From: Bacteroidales bacterium UBA1751
Lineage (GTDB): Bacteria; Bacteroidota; Bacteroidia; Bacteroidales; UBA932
Direction: 5' to 3'
DNA length: 7,490 nucleotides
Assembly (NCBI GenBank): GCA_002315995.1
Contig: DCHN01000002.1
Coordinates: 1 to 7,490, forward strand
In this document: piece by piece, positions 1 to 6,058 of the stretch
Layout: every line of letters begins with the position of its first letter
Numbering within the stretch: position 1 is the first letter of the stretch
Program-made: the position numbers and the translations under genes
The notes under the pieces: generated by a model
Seen by the model: the letters and a program-made list of their open reading frames with translations, nothing else
What the model was told of the DNA's origin: nothing
Databases searched by the model: none

Positions 1-560
1 TTCCGGTTTATGACAAGGAGTTGCTCATTAAGGCTTCTATTGAGTCTGGAATAAGCCCTGAATTCTTTGAGAAGGATGACGAACAGCCTGCAAGACGCTC
101 AAGAGGCGGATTATTCGGCTTCCATCTCTTCAGTTTTGGAATGGGGGATGATCCCTCCACTCATTTGTTTTCACGAGATAAACTTTTCAAGTTACAGAGC
201 GAGGCAATAGAGAAGGTTGCGTCAGAGGGTTCTGCAATATTTGTTGGCAGGTGTGCAGATTATGTGATGAGGGATTCCTCCCGCATAATAAGCGCATTTA
301 TTGTAGCAGATGACAAATCCAGGGTTGAGCGTTTGAGAAAGGCTGTGAAGAGTGACAAGTACAGGAATATGAGTGACGAACAGATAGTTGAGTATATGCA
401 CCGTGCCGATAGGAACAGGGCAAAGTACTACAACTTCTATACATACAAGAATTGGGGATACAGTTCAACTTATGATATCTGCATAAGCTCTTCAAAATTC
501 TCAACAGAGAAGTGTGCAGAAACAATTGCCAAACTCGTCAGGGACAAATTCGGCATTTAG
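1..560 (+). CDS. Cytidylate kinase-like family protein (5' truncated)
   Basis: This is the C-terminal part of a P-loop nucleotide kinase of the cytidylate kinase-like family, which would transfer phosphate from ATP to a nucleoside monophosphate such as CMP in the cytoplasm. The frame is open to the window edge, with the first full codon at position 3 (PVYDKELLIK), so the TTG at 21 is not the start and the N-terminal P-loop lies outside. Visible family features are the segment AIFVGRCADYVMRD near 235-275, the Arg-rich lid (RADRNRAKYYNFYT) around 405-445, and the W-x-YDICISSS strand near 450-490. About 186 residues are visible; the missing part is probably only 20-30 residues. The stop (TAG, 558-560) lies 4 bases from the stop of the convergent HAD gene. 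Family assignment is good. The true substrate is uncertain because many of these proteins are paralogues of the housekeeping Cmk. Confidence 0.85.
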   Translation, partial: PVYDKELLIKASIESGISPEFFEKDDEQPARRSRGGLFGFHLFSFGMGDDPSTHLFSRDKLFKLQSEAIEKVASEGSAIFVGRCADYVMRDSSRIISAFIVADDKSRVERLRKAVKSDKYRNMSDEQIVEYMHRADRNRAKYYNFYTYKNWGYSSTYDICISSSKFSTEKCAETIAKLVRDKFGI

Positions 561-564
561 CCTC

Positions 565-1467
565 TTACTGGGCCAGTTCAATAAGCTCCTCATCTGCTTT
601 TATCTTGCGGATGAGGGTTTTTATTATAGTGTCAACTCTGCTGCCATTACGGTAATCTGCCTCACAGCAGAAATTAACACGCCCCTGATTGAAAAGGTTG
701 CGTGCACACCCCTCTTTTTTTGTGTTGCCGGGTTCAAAAACCGCTACGGAGGTTCCTCCCAACTGCTTTACCATTTTCATACACGGAACATCGGTCTCTC
801 CATCTCCAAAGTAAATCATATTTCTGAATGGGACACGCTTCATCTTCTCCGGCATTGATTCGTTTATGAGCACTGAGTCGCTCATGCTGAATATGCCTTT
901 GTTTATCTTGTAGAGATACTGGGTCTTGTTGGTGTAGTTTATTGCAGCTGCAGGCCAAATGGCATCTCCGTTCTTGTCGTAATAGTAGCAACTTGCAAAT
1001 ATTGCCTTGAATTTTGATGCTATTGCTGTTCCGTCAATGATTTCGCGCATACCTGAAGAGTTTATGTAGTGCTCTACAATTACTCCATTCTCTGCTCCAT
1101 ACTCCTTAATACGGTCGAACCACTCCATTACACCTTGAAAGAAGTGCACGCTCTTGCCATATTCGGTAAATGACTCTTTTCTTATTGAGAGCCCCTTCTC
1201 CTTGGCTTTCTGAAGCATATAAAGCATATATACAAGAACGTTGTCGGAGTCCTGCTCTTCGGCCATTACCTGCGTCTGGCCCCAGAAATCGGCAACCCTC
1301 TCACCAACTGAACCTATGAACGAGAACTCCTGCATATTTCCGGGCGCAAGTGTGCCGTCAAAGTCGTAGACAAGAGCTACAACAGGCAGCTTCTCCTTTT
1401 TGAATACGATGTCATAGGTGGCTGTAGTTTCTTTGTTACTGTTAGCTATGGGGCAATGCAATTCCAT
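565..1467 (-). CDS. HAD-superfamily hydrolase (phosphatase-like), 300 aa
   Basis: A cytoplasmic haloacid dehalogenase-fold hydrolase, most likely a phosphomonoesterase acting through an aspartyl-phosphate. Motif I is YDFDGTLAP, giving nucleophile D35 and acid/base D37. Motif II is INSSGMREI (S137/S138), motif III is probably K181 in TNKTQYL, and motif IV is FGDGETDVP (D222, D226) for Mg2+. The roughly 100 residues between motifs I and II form a helical cap, as in SerB-like type I HADs. No signal peptide is visible. The start is ATG at 1465-1467, only 3 bases after the stop of the upstream dipeptidase gene, so the two are probably co-transcribed and translationally coupled. About 25 residues precede the first core strand, and no better internal Met exists before motif I. 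The substrate cannot be told from sequence. Motif I differs from the DRDGT form of HisB phosphatases, so a role in histidine synthesis is not supported. Confidence 0.85.
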   Translation of the reverse strand: MELHCPIANSNKETTATYDIVFKKEKLPVVALVYDFDGTLAPGNMQEFSFIGSVGERVADFWGQTQVMAEEQDSDNVLVYMLYMLQKAKEKGLSIRKESFTEYGKSVHFFQGVMEWFDRIKEYGAENGVIVEHYINSSGMREIIDGTAIASKFKAIFASCYYYDKNGDAIWPAAAINYTNKTQYLYKINKGIFSMSDSVLINESMPEKMKRVPFRNMIYFGDGETDVPCMKMVKQLGGTSVAVFEPGNTKKEGCARNLFNQGRVNFCCEADYRNGSRVDTIIKTLIRKIKADEELIELAQ

Positions 1468-1470
1468 ATT

Positions 1471-2265
1471 TTACTCGTTTTTAGAGCTGGTTTCCTTAAG
1501 TTGCTCAAGTTCTTCAAAGAAGATATTCTTGAGAATATACTTTTTCTTGTTTGGATAATCGTAATTGTAGTGCCACCACTCATCAACATATTTGCTGAAT
1601 CCTGCCCATTCCATTATTCCTCCGAGAATTTCCCTGTTCTTTATTGCCTCCTCCGGAATATCAGTGCACTCCCATGATGCTTTGTTTGAGAATGTATCAA
1701 ACTCGCTTGGCATAGTGCAGTATGTACTGTTGGACAGGTTGTAGAGGGCAAGGTCAATTGCAGCGCCTCTGTTGTGGTTGGAACCGGTCGATGGGGATGC
1801 TACGAATGTTGTGTCTTCATACACCTCTCTGAAATAGACGGTTGCACTGTATGGCCTGTATCCGTCATATATTACAAAGCCAAGTCCAAGTTTGGCAATT
1901 GAGTCGGCGGCAGCCTTAAGCGCTTTTGCAGCAGGTTCAACAAGATATGCCTTTGCCATTGTATAAACCTGGGTTTTGGTAAAGTTGTTCGCAGTAGCAT
2001 ATCTTATGTCAAGAAGTACATTTGGAACGTACTCTTCCAAATCAACAAGTTTGTTGCTTCCTGTAGAGTCCGATTCACACGCTGTGATATACTCTTCAAT
2101 TGTGTTGAGCATCTCCAAATTATATGGGTTCTCCTTCGTCTGCATTTTTGCCAGAAGTTCGGCGCTTACGCCGCTGGTCTCTTCATTGTTGGCATTGTTT
2201 GCTCCATTTCCTGCGCATGATGCAATAGAAAACAGAATGGCAATAGTGATAATCAGTTTATTCAT
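1471..2265 (-). CDS. Lipoprotein D-alanyl-D-alanine dipeptidase (VanX/DdpX, peptidase M15D)
   Basis: A zinc D,D-dipeptidase that would cleave D-Ala-D-Ala, here exported. Residues 1-17 form a lipoprotein signal peptide (MNKLIITIAI..., lipobox IASC, lipidated C17), followed by an Asn/Gly-rich tether up to about residue 28. The catalytic domain carries all the expected VanX residues. These are LDIRYATANNF (85-95), YDGYRP with substrate-binding R137, SNHNRGAAIDL with zinc ligands H164 and D171, and EWWHYN with catalytic base E229 and zinc ligand H232. Compared with enterococcal VanX, the stretch between the YRP Arg and the zinc His is shorter (27 versus 45 residues), while the N-terminus is extended by the tether. 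The length of 264 aa suits exported M15D enzymes. No vanH or vanA ligase lies nearby, and an exported enzyme cannot hydrolyse the cytoplasmic dipeptide pool, so muropeptide turnover or dipeptide scavenging is likelier than glycopeptide resistance. I see no convincing promoter in the 47 bases upstream. Confidence 0.9.
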   Translation of the reverse strand: MNKLIITIAILFSIASCAGNGANNANNEETSGVSAELLAKMQTKENPYNLEMLNTIEEYITACESDSTGSNKLVDLEEYVPNVLLDIRYATANNFTKTQVYTMAKAYLVEPAAKALKAAADSIAKLGLGFVIYDGYRPYSATVYFREVYEDTTFVASPSTGSNHNRGAAIDLALYNLSNSTYCTMPSEFDTFSNKASWECTDIPEEAIKNREILGGIMEWAGFSKYVDEWWHYNYDYPNKKKYILKNIFFEELEQLKETSSKNE

Positions 2266-2312
2266 TATCTATAAAATTATTATTCGTTGCTGTAACATAT
2301 TATTTATGTCTC

Positions 2313-2852
2313 CTAGAACAGAGTGAACATTTCAGGTTCGTCAGGCTGCGAGAAGAGATCCGGCTCCACTTCCATTATTTTTTTTGAAATTTTGCGTGGA
2401 GTCTCAGCATTTACCGGCTTTGTTTCAATGTGATTCTCAATTTGGAATGCAAAAGGTTCAAGCCAGTTGTATTCCGGTGAAATTTTAGCCAATTTTCTCA
2501 TCTGTTCAACAATGCTATTGACAGATGGAGTTGCGGCAATATCATTTGTTATTGCAGATGGCTGCTCCTTATCCGCCGGACCAAGAGGACTCTCCATGGA
2601 TCTCTGTGCTTGAGAATATCTGTAATACTTTCTCTCATATACCTCAATAGGTGAGATATTGTAACGCAAATACTCAATGTCTGCCTGTATTGTTCTCAAA
2701 GAGACAGAGACTTTTGTCTTATACTCCTTCGAAAGTACCTTGTTGCACTGCAGAATCATGTCGTTGAGGGACCATTTGTGGTTGGCATCCTTCAGGCACG
2801 AATCTATTGTTTTGTGTCTGATGTAAATCTGTGACTTTGTAATTGCGGACAT
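2313..2852 (-). CDS. WYL-family-like winged-helix DNA-binding protein lacking the WYL domain, 179 aa
   Basis: The N-terminal 80 residues resemble the winged-helix region of Bacteroidota WYL-domain regulators. They include RHKTIDSCL (12-20), WSLNDMILQCN (27-37), the probable recognition helix VSLRTIQADIEYLR (50-63), and the wing ending VYERKYYRYS (71-80). Residues 113-143 (VEQMRKLAKISPEYNWLEPF...) resemble the helical linker that normally leads into the WYL domain. The protein then ends with an acidic, Pro-rich tail, DLFSQPDEPEMFTLF, with no WYL fold. Usual relatives run to about 300 aa. I chose the ATG at 2850-2852. A TTG seven codons upstream (2871-2873) lies just 3' of the -7 box, at or above the expected transcription start, so it cannot be used. 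The gene is followed after 47 bases by the dipeptidase gene. It is probably a transcription regulator of unknown target; ligand sensing by a WYL domain is excluded by its absence. Confidence 0.75.
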   Translation of the reverse strand: MSAITKSQIYIRHKTIDSCLKDANHKWSLNDMILQCNKVLSKEYKTKVSVSLRTIQADIEYLRYNISPIEVYERKYYRYSQAQRSMESPLGPADKEQPSAITNDIAATPSVNSIVEQMRKLAKISPEYNWLEPFAFQIENHIETKPVNAETPRKISKKIMEVEPDLFSQPDEPEMFTLF

Positions 2853-2875
2853 AATATATTGAATTTCAGACAATG

Positions 2876-2883
2876 CAAATATA
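2876..2883 (-). promoter_or_regulatory. Bacteroidota -7 box of the winged-helix gene
   Basis: Read on the minus strand this is TATATTTG followed by CA, an exact match to the TAnnTTTG -7 element used by Bacteroidota sigma-A. It ends 23 bases before the ATG at 2852, which predicts a leader of about 17-19 nt. No TTTG is present at the usual -33 distance. That region is occupied by the terminator hairpin of the upstream lipoprotein gene, so the promoter may be weak or need an activator. Confidence 0.7.
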
Positions 2884-2885
2884 AT

Positions 2886-2914
2886 AAAAAAAGAGACACC
2901 CTTTGGGAGTCTCT
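2886..2914 (-). terminator. Rho-independent terminator of the small lipoprotein gene
   Basis: On the minus strand, AGAGAC, a mismatch base, CCC, loop, GGG, a mismatch base and GTCTCT form an inverted repeat over 2892-2914 (6-bp outer stem, A/A-type mismatch, 3-bp inner stem, 3-nt loop). The stem runs straight into seven T residues (plus-strand A run 2886-2892). It lies 36 bases past the stop of the Cys-rich lipoprotein gene. The U-tract is on the minus strand only, so it acts in that direction. Confidence 0.85.
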
Positions 2915-2933
2915 AATTAAAGATCTTTAATTA
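2914..2933. repeat. Perfect 20-bp palindrome between lipoprotein stop and terminator
   Basis: The half-site TAATTAAAGA is followed immediately by its exact reverse complement, giving a 20-bp dyad centred on GATC at 2922-2925. It abuts the terminator hairpin, sharing base 2914, and starts 16 bases downstream of the lipoprotein stop codon. As DNA it could be a binding site for a homodimeric regulator. As RNA it could form an 8-bp A/U stem with a GAUC loop in the 3' untranslated region. The function is not known from sequence. Confidence 0.8.
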
Positions 2934-2949
2934 TAAAAACCTTAAGAAA

Positions 2950-3147
2950 TTACTCAGCAACTGTAGTAGTAGCTGTAGAATCAGCATTGCAAGCGCAAGT
3001 GCTGTCAGTGCAAGCAGCGCAGCTATCGCAGCACTCTGTAGCAACTGTCTCCTCTACAACTGCCTCCTCTTCCTGAGCAGCGTTGTTTCCGCAAGCAACT
3101 GCAGCAAAAGCGATTGCTGCAAATGCAAAAAGTTTCATAGCTTTCAT
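2950..3147 (-). CDS. Small cysteine-rich acidic lipoprotein, 65 aa
   Basis: The protein starts with a lipoprotein signal peptide: MKAMKLF, a hydrophobic stretch (AFAAIAFAAVA), and lipidated C19 in an AVAC-type lipobox. The 46-residue mature part begins GNNAAQEEEAVVEE, an acidic run, and then has six cysteines in 15 residues (C39, C40, C43, C46, C51, C53; CCDSCAACTDSTCAC), followed by a Thr/Ala tail. It has no recognisable catalytic domain. The first ATG (3145-3147) is the start; an in-frame TTG at 3187-3189 lies upstream of the promoter's -7 box and is therefore not transcribed. A second ATG at 3136-3138 is possible. The gene stands alone, with a near-perfect promoter and its own terminator, suggesting substantial expression. 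I do not recognise a named family. The Cys cluster could bind metal or form disulfides in the envelope, and the acidic run after the lipid anchor is reminiscent of Bacteroidota surface-export signals, though it sits further from the Cys than usual. Confidence 0.8.
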   Translation of the reverse strand: MKAMKLFAFAAIAFAAVACGNNAAQEEEAVVEETVATECCDSCAACTDSTCACNADSTATTTVAE

Positions 3148-3175
3148 TGTCAAAAAATATTTTTTAAAACGTGTG

Positions 3176-3206
3176 CAAAGGTAAAACAATTTTTATTCCT
3201 TACAAA
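3176..3206 (-). promoter_or_regulatory. Consensus Bacteroidota sigma-A promoter of the small lipoprotein gene
   Basis: On the minus strand, TTTG (-33 element, plus-strand CAAA at 3203-3206), a 19-base spacer and TACCTTTG (-7 element, 3176-3183) match the phylum consensus TTTG-N19-21-TAnnTTTG exactly. The -7 box ends 28 bases before the ATG at 3147, which implies a leader of roughly 22 nt. This is the best promoter in the window. Confidence 0.88.
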
Positions 3207-3298
3207 TTTTTTTTTGGAAAATTCAAATATTTTTTTATCTTATGGCTAACTGCTTGATTTTTAAGAAAAAAATAATGTAATAAATTGATATCAAAAGG

Positions 3299-3910
3299 TT
3301 ATTTATGTCTATATGAGAGCTCTTTTTCAACATCTGAAATATTGACTCCCATTTGCTCCATAAGAACAAGCATGTGATAGATTAAATCGCAGCTTTCATA
3401 TACGAAGCGCTCCCTCTTTCCGCTTACCGCCTCAATTATTGTTTCAGAACTCTCTTCTCCCACTTTTTTTGCTATGGCCTTCACTCCTTTGATGAACAGT
3501 TTCGTTGTATATGACCCCTCAGGCATTAACTCATGCCTTTTGGCAATTGTCTTTTCAAGAGTTCTGATGAACCCCTCCTGATCTGGCGTATCAAAGCAGG
3601 CCAATGTGCCCCTGTGACATACCGGACCCACCGGTTCTGCCTTAACAAGAAGAGTGTCGCTATCGCAATCCTTGAACATCTCCTTTACAAACAGGAAGTT
3701 TCCGCTTGTTTCTCCTTTTGTCCAGAGCTGTTTTCTTGTTCTTGAATAGAATGTCACTTTTCCTTCAGTAAGAGTCTTTTCAAATGCCTCTTCATTCATA
3801 TAACCCAGCATCAGAACCTTCAGGGTTGTGGCATCCTGAATTATTGCAGGCAACAATCCGTCGCCTGTCTTTTCCAAATTGAAATCGCTGAACTTCATAC
3901 CCGGTTTCAT
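3299..3910 (-). CDS. hisIE: Bifunctional phosphoribosyl-AMP cyclohydrolase / phosphoribosyl-ATP pyrophosphatase HisIE
   Basis: Catalyses steps 2 and 3 of histidine synthesis: the HisE domain converts PR-ATP to PR-AMP plus PPi, and the HisI domain opens the adenine ring to give ProFAR. The HisI domain is residues 1-110. It has SRTRKQLWTKGETSGN (56-71), the Mg2+ site DCDSD (81-85), and zinc-type cysteines C82, C98 and C105 in CHRGTLACF. The HisE domain is residues 115-203, with KKVGEESSETIIEA (148-161) and YESCDLIYHMLVLM (171-184) carrying the acidic Mg2+ ligands. The length of 203 aa is normal for the fused enzyme. The start is ATG 3908-3910, with a second ATG at 3896-3898 as an alternative; both lie after a purine-rich stretch. 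It is the last gene of the his block, 20 bases after hisF. No convincing terminator follows: only an A/T-rich 90-base region with a T7 run and no GC stem. Confidence 0.96.
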   Translation of the reverse strand: MKPGMKFSDFNLEKTGDGLLPAIIQDATTLKVLMLGYMNEEAFEKTLTEGKVTFYSRTRKQLWTKGETSGNFLFVKEMFKDCDSDTLLVKAEPVGPVCHRGTLACFDTPDQEGFIRTLEKTIAKRHELMPEGSYTTKLFIKGVKAIAKKVGEESSETIIEAVSGKRERFVYESCDLIYHMLVLMEQMGVNISDVEKELSYRHK

Positions 3911-3930
3911 ATTCTGTTCTCTTTTTTCTG

Positions 3931-4689
3931 TTATTTGTACCTTACATCAATTCCCTTTTCCATAAGTGCTCTCTTGAGTTCAGGAATAGGAATCTCTCCA
4001 TAATGGAATATGCTTGCAGCCAGGGCGGCATCTGCTTTGCCCTCTGTGAGAACCTGCGCTATATCATCTACACTGCCTGCTCCGCCGGAGGCAATAATTG
4101 GTATTGAGAGCATTGAACTCAGATGTGCATACTCATTGCATGCATACCCGTTCTTTGTACCGTCGTGGTCCATTGATGTGAAGAGAATCTCTCCTGCACC
4201 TCTCTCCTGCGCCTCTTTTGCCCAGCTGAAGAGCTCTTTTTCTGTAAGGTTCTTCCCTCCGTGAGTGGTAACTCTCCAGACTCCGTCAATTTTCTTTGCA
4301 TCAATGGCACATATTACAAACTGTTTCCCGTATTTGTTGGCAATGGATGTAATGAGATTCGGATCTGCAACTGCGGCGCTGTTGAGCGATATTTTATCTG
4401 CGCCGTTGTCAAGCAGCCTTGAAGCATCATCAAGCGATGAAATTCCACCGCCTACGGTGAATGGAATGTTTATTCTTTGTGCTATTTGACGCACCAGCTC
4501 CGTGAAGGTTTTTCTTCCCTGCTGAGATGCGCTGATGTCAAGATATACAAGTTCATCTGCACCATCACTGCTATATTTGGCGCCCATTTCAACGGCATCT
4601 CCAACCTCCTTGATACCCTCAAAGTTGATTCCTTTCACAACATGCCCGTCCTTAACGTCCAGACATGGTATTATTCGTTTCTTGACCAT
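3931..4689 (-). CDS. hisF: Imidazole glycerol phosphate synthase cyclase subunit HisF
   Basis: The (beta/alpha)8-barrel subunit of IGP synthase. With ammonia delivered from HisH it converts PRFAR to imidazole-glycerol phosphate and AICAR, the latter returning to purine synthesis. The catalytic aspartates fall at the canonical positions: D11 in IIPCLDVKDG and D130 in VICAIDAKK. Phosphate-binding loops TVGGGISS (78-85) and IIASGGAGS, and the SMDHDGTKNGY strand, are all present. At 252 aa it is full length. The ATG at 4687-4689 lies inside the end of hisA, with a 19-base overlap in a different frame, so translation is probably coupled. No missing key residue was seen. Confidence 0.97.
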   Translation of the reverse strand: MVKKRIIPCLDVKDGHVVKGINFEGIKEVGDAVEMGAKYSSDGADELVYLDISASQQGRKTFTELVRQIAQRINIPFTVGGGISSLDDASRLLDNGADKISLNSAAVADPNLITSIANKYGKQFVICAIDAKKIDGVWRVTTHGGKNLTEKELFSWAKEAQERGAGEILFTSMDHDGTKNGYACNEYAHLSSMLSIPIIASGGAGSVDDIAQVLTEGKADAALAASIFHYGEIPIPELKRALMEKGIDVRYK

Positions 4690-5408
4690 TGTTCAATTTC
4701 TTTAAGGCTGATTCTATTCTCGTAAATGGCTTTGCCTACAATTACCTTAGGCATACCTATTCTGTTGAGCTCCTTTATATCATTCATTGAGCCTATTCCT
4801 CCGCTTGCTGTAAAACATATTGTTTTGAACCTGTTTTGGAGCATGGTGTAGAGTTCAACAGAGGCACCTGCGAGCATTCCATCTCTGCTTATATCTGTGC
4901 AGATTACACTCTTCAGGCCGCTAGGCAGCAACTTTTCAATAAGCTCAACAATGTCAATGGGCGCCTGTTCAAGCCAACCTTTTACGGCAATTGAGACTCC
5001 GCGCACATCTGCACCAAGTATCAGTTTCTCTCCTGTGAATGATTCAAGCCACTGCGCAAACATTTCGGGGTGCAGTGCTGCAACGCTTCCAATAACGCAG
5101 TGTGTTGCACCGGCATTCAATGCTGAATCAATAGCCGCCATATCTTTCAATCCGCCTCCCCACTCAATTTCGCCTTCAAAATTTGCTGCCACCTCTTCCA
5201 ACGTCTGAAGATTTGATGGAGTACCTGTTTTTGCTCCGTCAAGGTCAACAAGATGAATCCTTTTGACTCCGCAGTTTGAATACGCCCTGGCCATTTCGGC
5301 AGGTTTGCAATCGTAAACCTTCTTGGTCTCATATTCACCCTTGGTGAGCCTTACGCACTTGCCGTCAATTATGTCAATTGCGGGTACTATTTCTATTCTC
5401 TCTGCCAT
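4671..5408 (-). CDS. hisA: ProFAR isomerase HisA
   Basis: This (beta/alpha)8-barrel isomerase converts ProFAR to PRFAR by an Amadori rearrangement, the step just before HisHF. The catalytic acid/base pair is D12 in VPAIDIIDGKCVRL and D134 in LGADVRG. Other landmarks are HLVDLDGAKTG (52-62), the first phosphate loop EWGGGLKD (82-89), CTDISRDGML (170-179), and the second phosphate loop ASGGIGS. The 245-aa length is typical. The start is ATG 5406-5408, 12 bases after the hisH stop; the C-terminus overlaps hisF. VRLTKGEYETKKVY at the start of loop 1 and the catalytic positions distinguish it from the paralogous HisF downstream. Confidence 0.97.
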   Translation of the reverse strand: MAERIEIVPAIDIIDGKCVRLTKGEYETKKVYDCKPAEMARAYSNCGVKRIHLVDLDGAKTGTPSNLQTLEEVAANFEGEIEWGGGLKDMAAIDSALNAGATHCVIGSVAALHPEMFAQWLESFTGEKLILGADVRGVSIAVKGWLEQAPIDIVELIEKLLPSGLKSVICTDISRDGMLAGASVELYTMLQNRFKTICFTASGGIGSMNDIKELNRIGMPKVIVGKAIYENRISLKEIEQWSRNE

Positions 5409-5420
5409 TCTGAACGCTAT

Positions 5421-6047
5421 TTATAGAGCAAGGAAATTCTTTAGAATTCTTTCACCTGTATCGCCGCTCTTCTCTGGATGGAACTGGGTTCCGTAGAAGT
5501 TCTCATATTTAAGTGCGGCTGAAAACATTATGTTCCCGTGTCTGCTTGTGGCAATGGTATCGGTCCCAAGGGTAGGGTAGAAAGAGTGCACGAAATATAC
5601 ATCCGAACCCTCCTCAATTCCCTTGAAGAGCTTGCTCTCAAGATTCTGAATGGAATTCCAACCCATGTGCGGAACCTTGGCCTCAGCTGCTATAGCATCT
5701 GCATTTTCAGAAGGCATAGGAAATTGTAGAACGTTGCTGTCGAATATACCTATACATTTAGTATTCTCTTCCTGTGATGAGTTGCACAGTACCTGCATTC
5801 CAACGCATATGCCAAGTACAGGCTGCCTGAGGGAACGTATGGTATCAATCAGTCCGCTTCTGCGAAGCTCCTCCATAGCAAAGGAGGCATTTCCAACACC
5901 GGGAAGAATAACCTTTGAGGCGCTCTTTATTTCTGATATGTCTCCGGTGAGAACAAAATCGGCACCAAGCCTTTCAAGAGCGTTCATAACGGAGTTGATG
6001 TTCCCCGCATTGTAATCTATTATAGCTATTTTACCTTGTCTGCTCAT
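5421..6047 (-). CDS. hisH: Imidazole glycerol phosphate synthase glutamine amidotransferase subunit HisH
   Basis: A class I glutamine amidotransferase that hydrolyses glutamine and passes ammonia to HisF in the IGP synthase heterodimer. The catalytic triad is visible: C81 in LGICVGMQ, with H190 and E192 in TQFHPEKSG. The oxyanion-strand loop LPGVGN (48-53) and the HisH-specific PHMGWNS (126-132) and VYFVHSFYP (150-158) segments are present. At 208 aa it is full length. The start is ATG 6045-6047, 11 bases after the stop of the HisC-HisB fusion and preceded by a purine run (AAAGAGAAAAGAG) that may assist initiation. Unlike the eukaryotic HIS7 arrangement, it is not fused to HisF and is separated from it by hisA. 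Confidence 0.97.
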   Translation of the reverse strand: MSRQGKIAIIDYNAGNINSVMNALERLGADFVLTGDISEIKSASKVILPGVGNASFAMEELRRSGLIDTIRSLRQPVLGICVGMQVLCNSSQEENTKCIGIFDSNVLQFPMPSENADAIAAEAKVPHMGWNSIQNLESKLFKGIEEGSDVYFVHSFYPTLGTDTIATSRHGNIMFSAALKYENFYGTQFHPEKSGDTGERILKNFLAL

Positions 6048-6058
6048 CTCTTTTCTCT

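Noticed and set aside
514..858. Plus-strand open frame over the end of the HAD gene
   Set aside because: It is antisense to a well-supported gene, shows no family motifs, and its reading follows from the codon composition of the opposite strand.
565..1467. HAD gene as the missing histidinol-phosphate phosphatase
   Set aside because: Its motif I is DFDGT with a large helical cap, unlike the DRDGT of HisB-N, and it sits in a different transcription unit. Kept only as a weak possibility.
1471..2265. VanX-like gene as part of a glycopeptide-resistance cluster
   Set aside because: No VanH dehydrogenase, VanA/B ligase or VanRS pair is nearby, and the protein is exported, so it would not deplete the cytoplasmic D-Ala-D-Ala pool.
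2871..2873. TTG as the start of the winged-helix protein
   Set aside because: It lies immediately after the -7 box, at or upstream of the likely transcription start; the ATG at 2852 fits the family N-terminus.
3187..3189. TTG start giving a longer N-terminus for the small lipoprotein
   Set aside because: It is within the spacer of the consensus promoter, and the extension would spoil the signal peptide.
3285..3294. TTGATATCAA palindrome as terminator of the his operon
   Set aside because: It has no loop and only five A/T-rich pairs, and the T7 run is 13 bases away; not a credible terminator.
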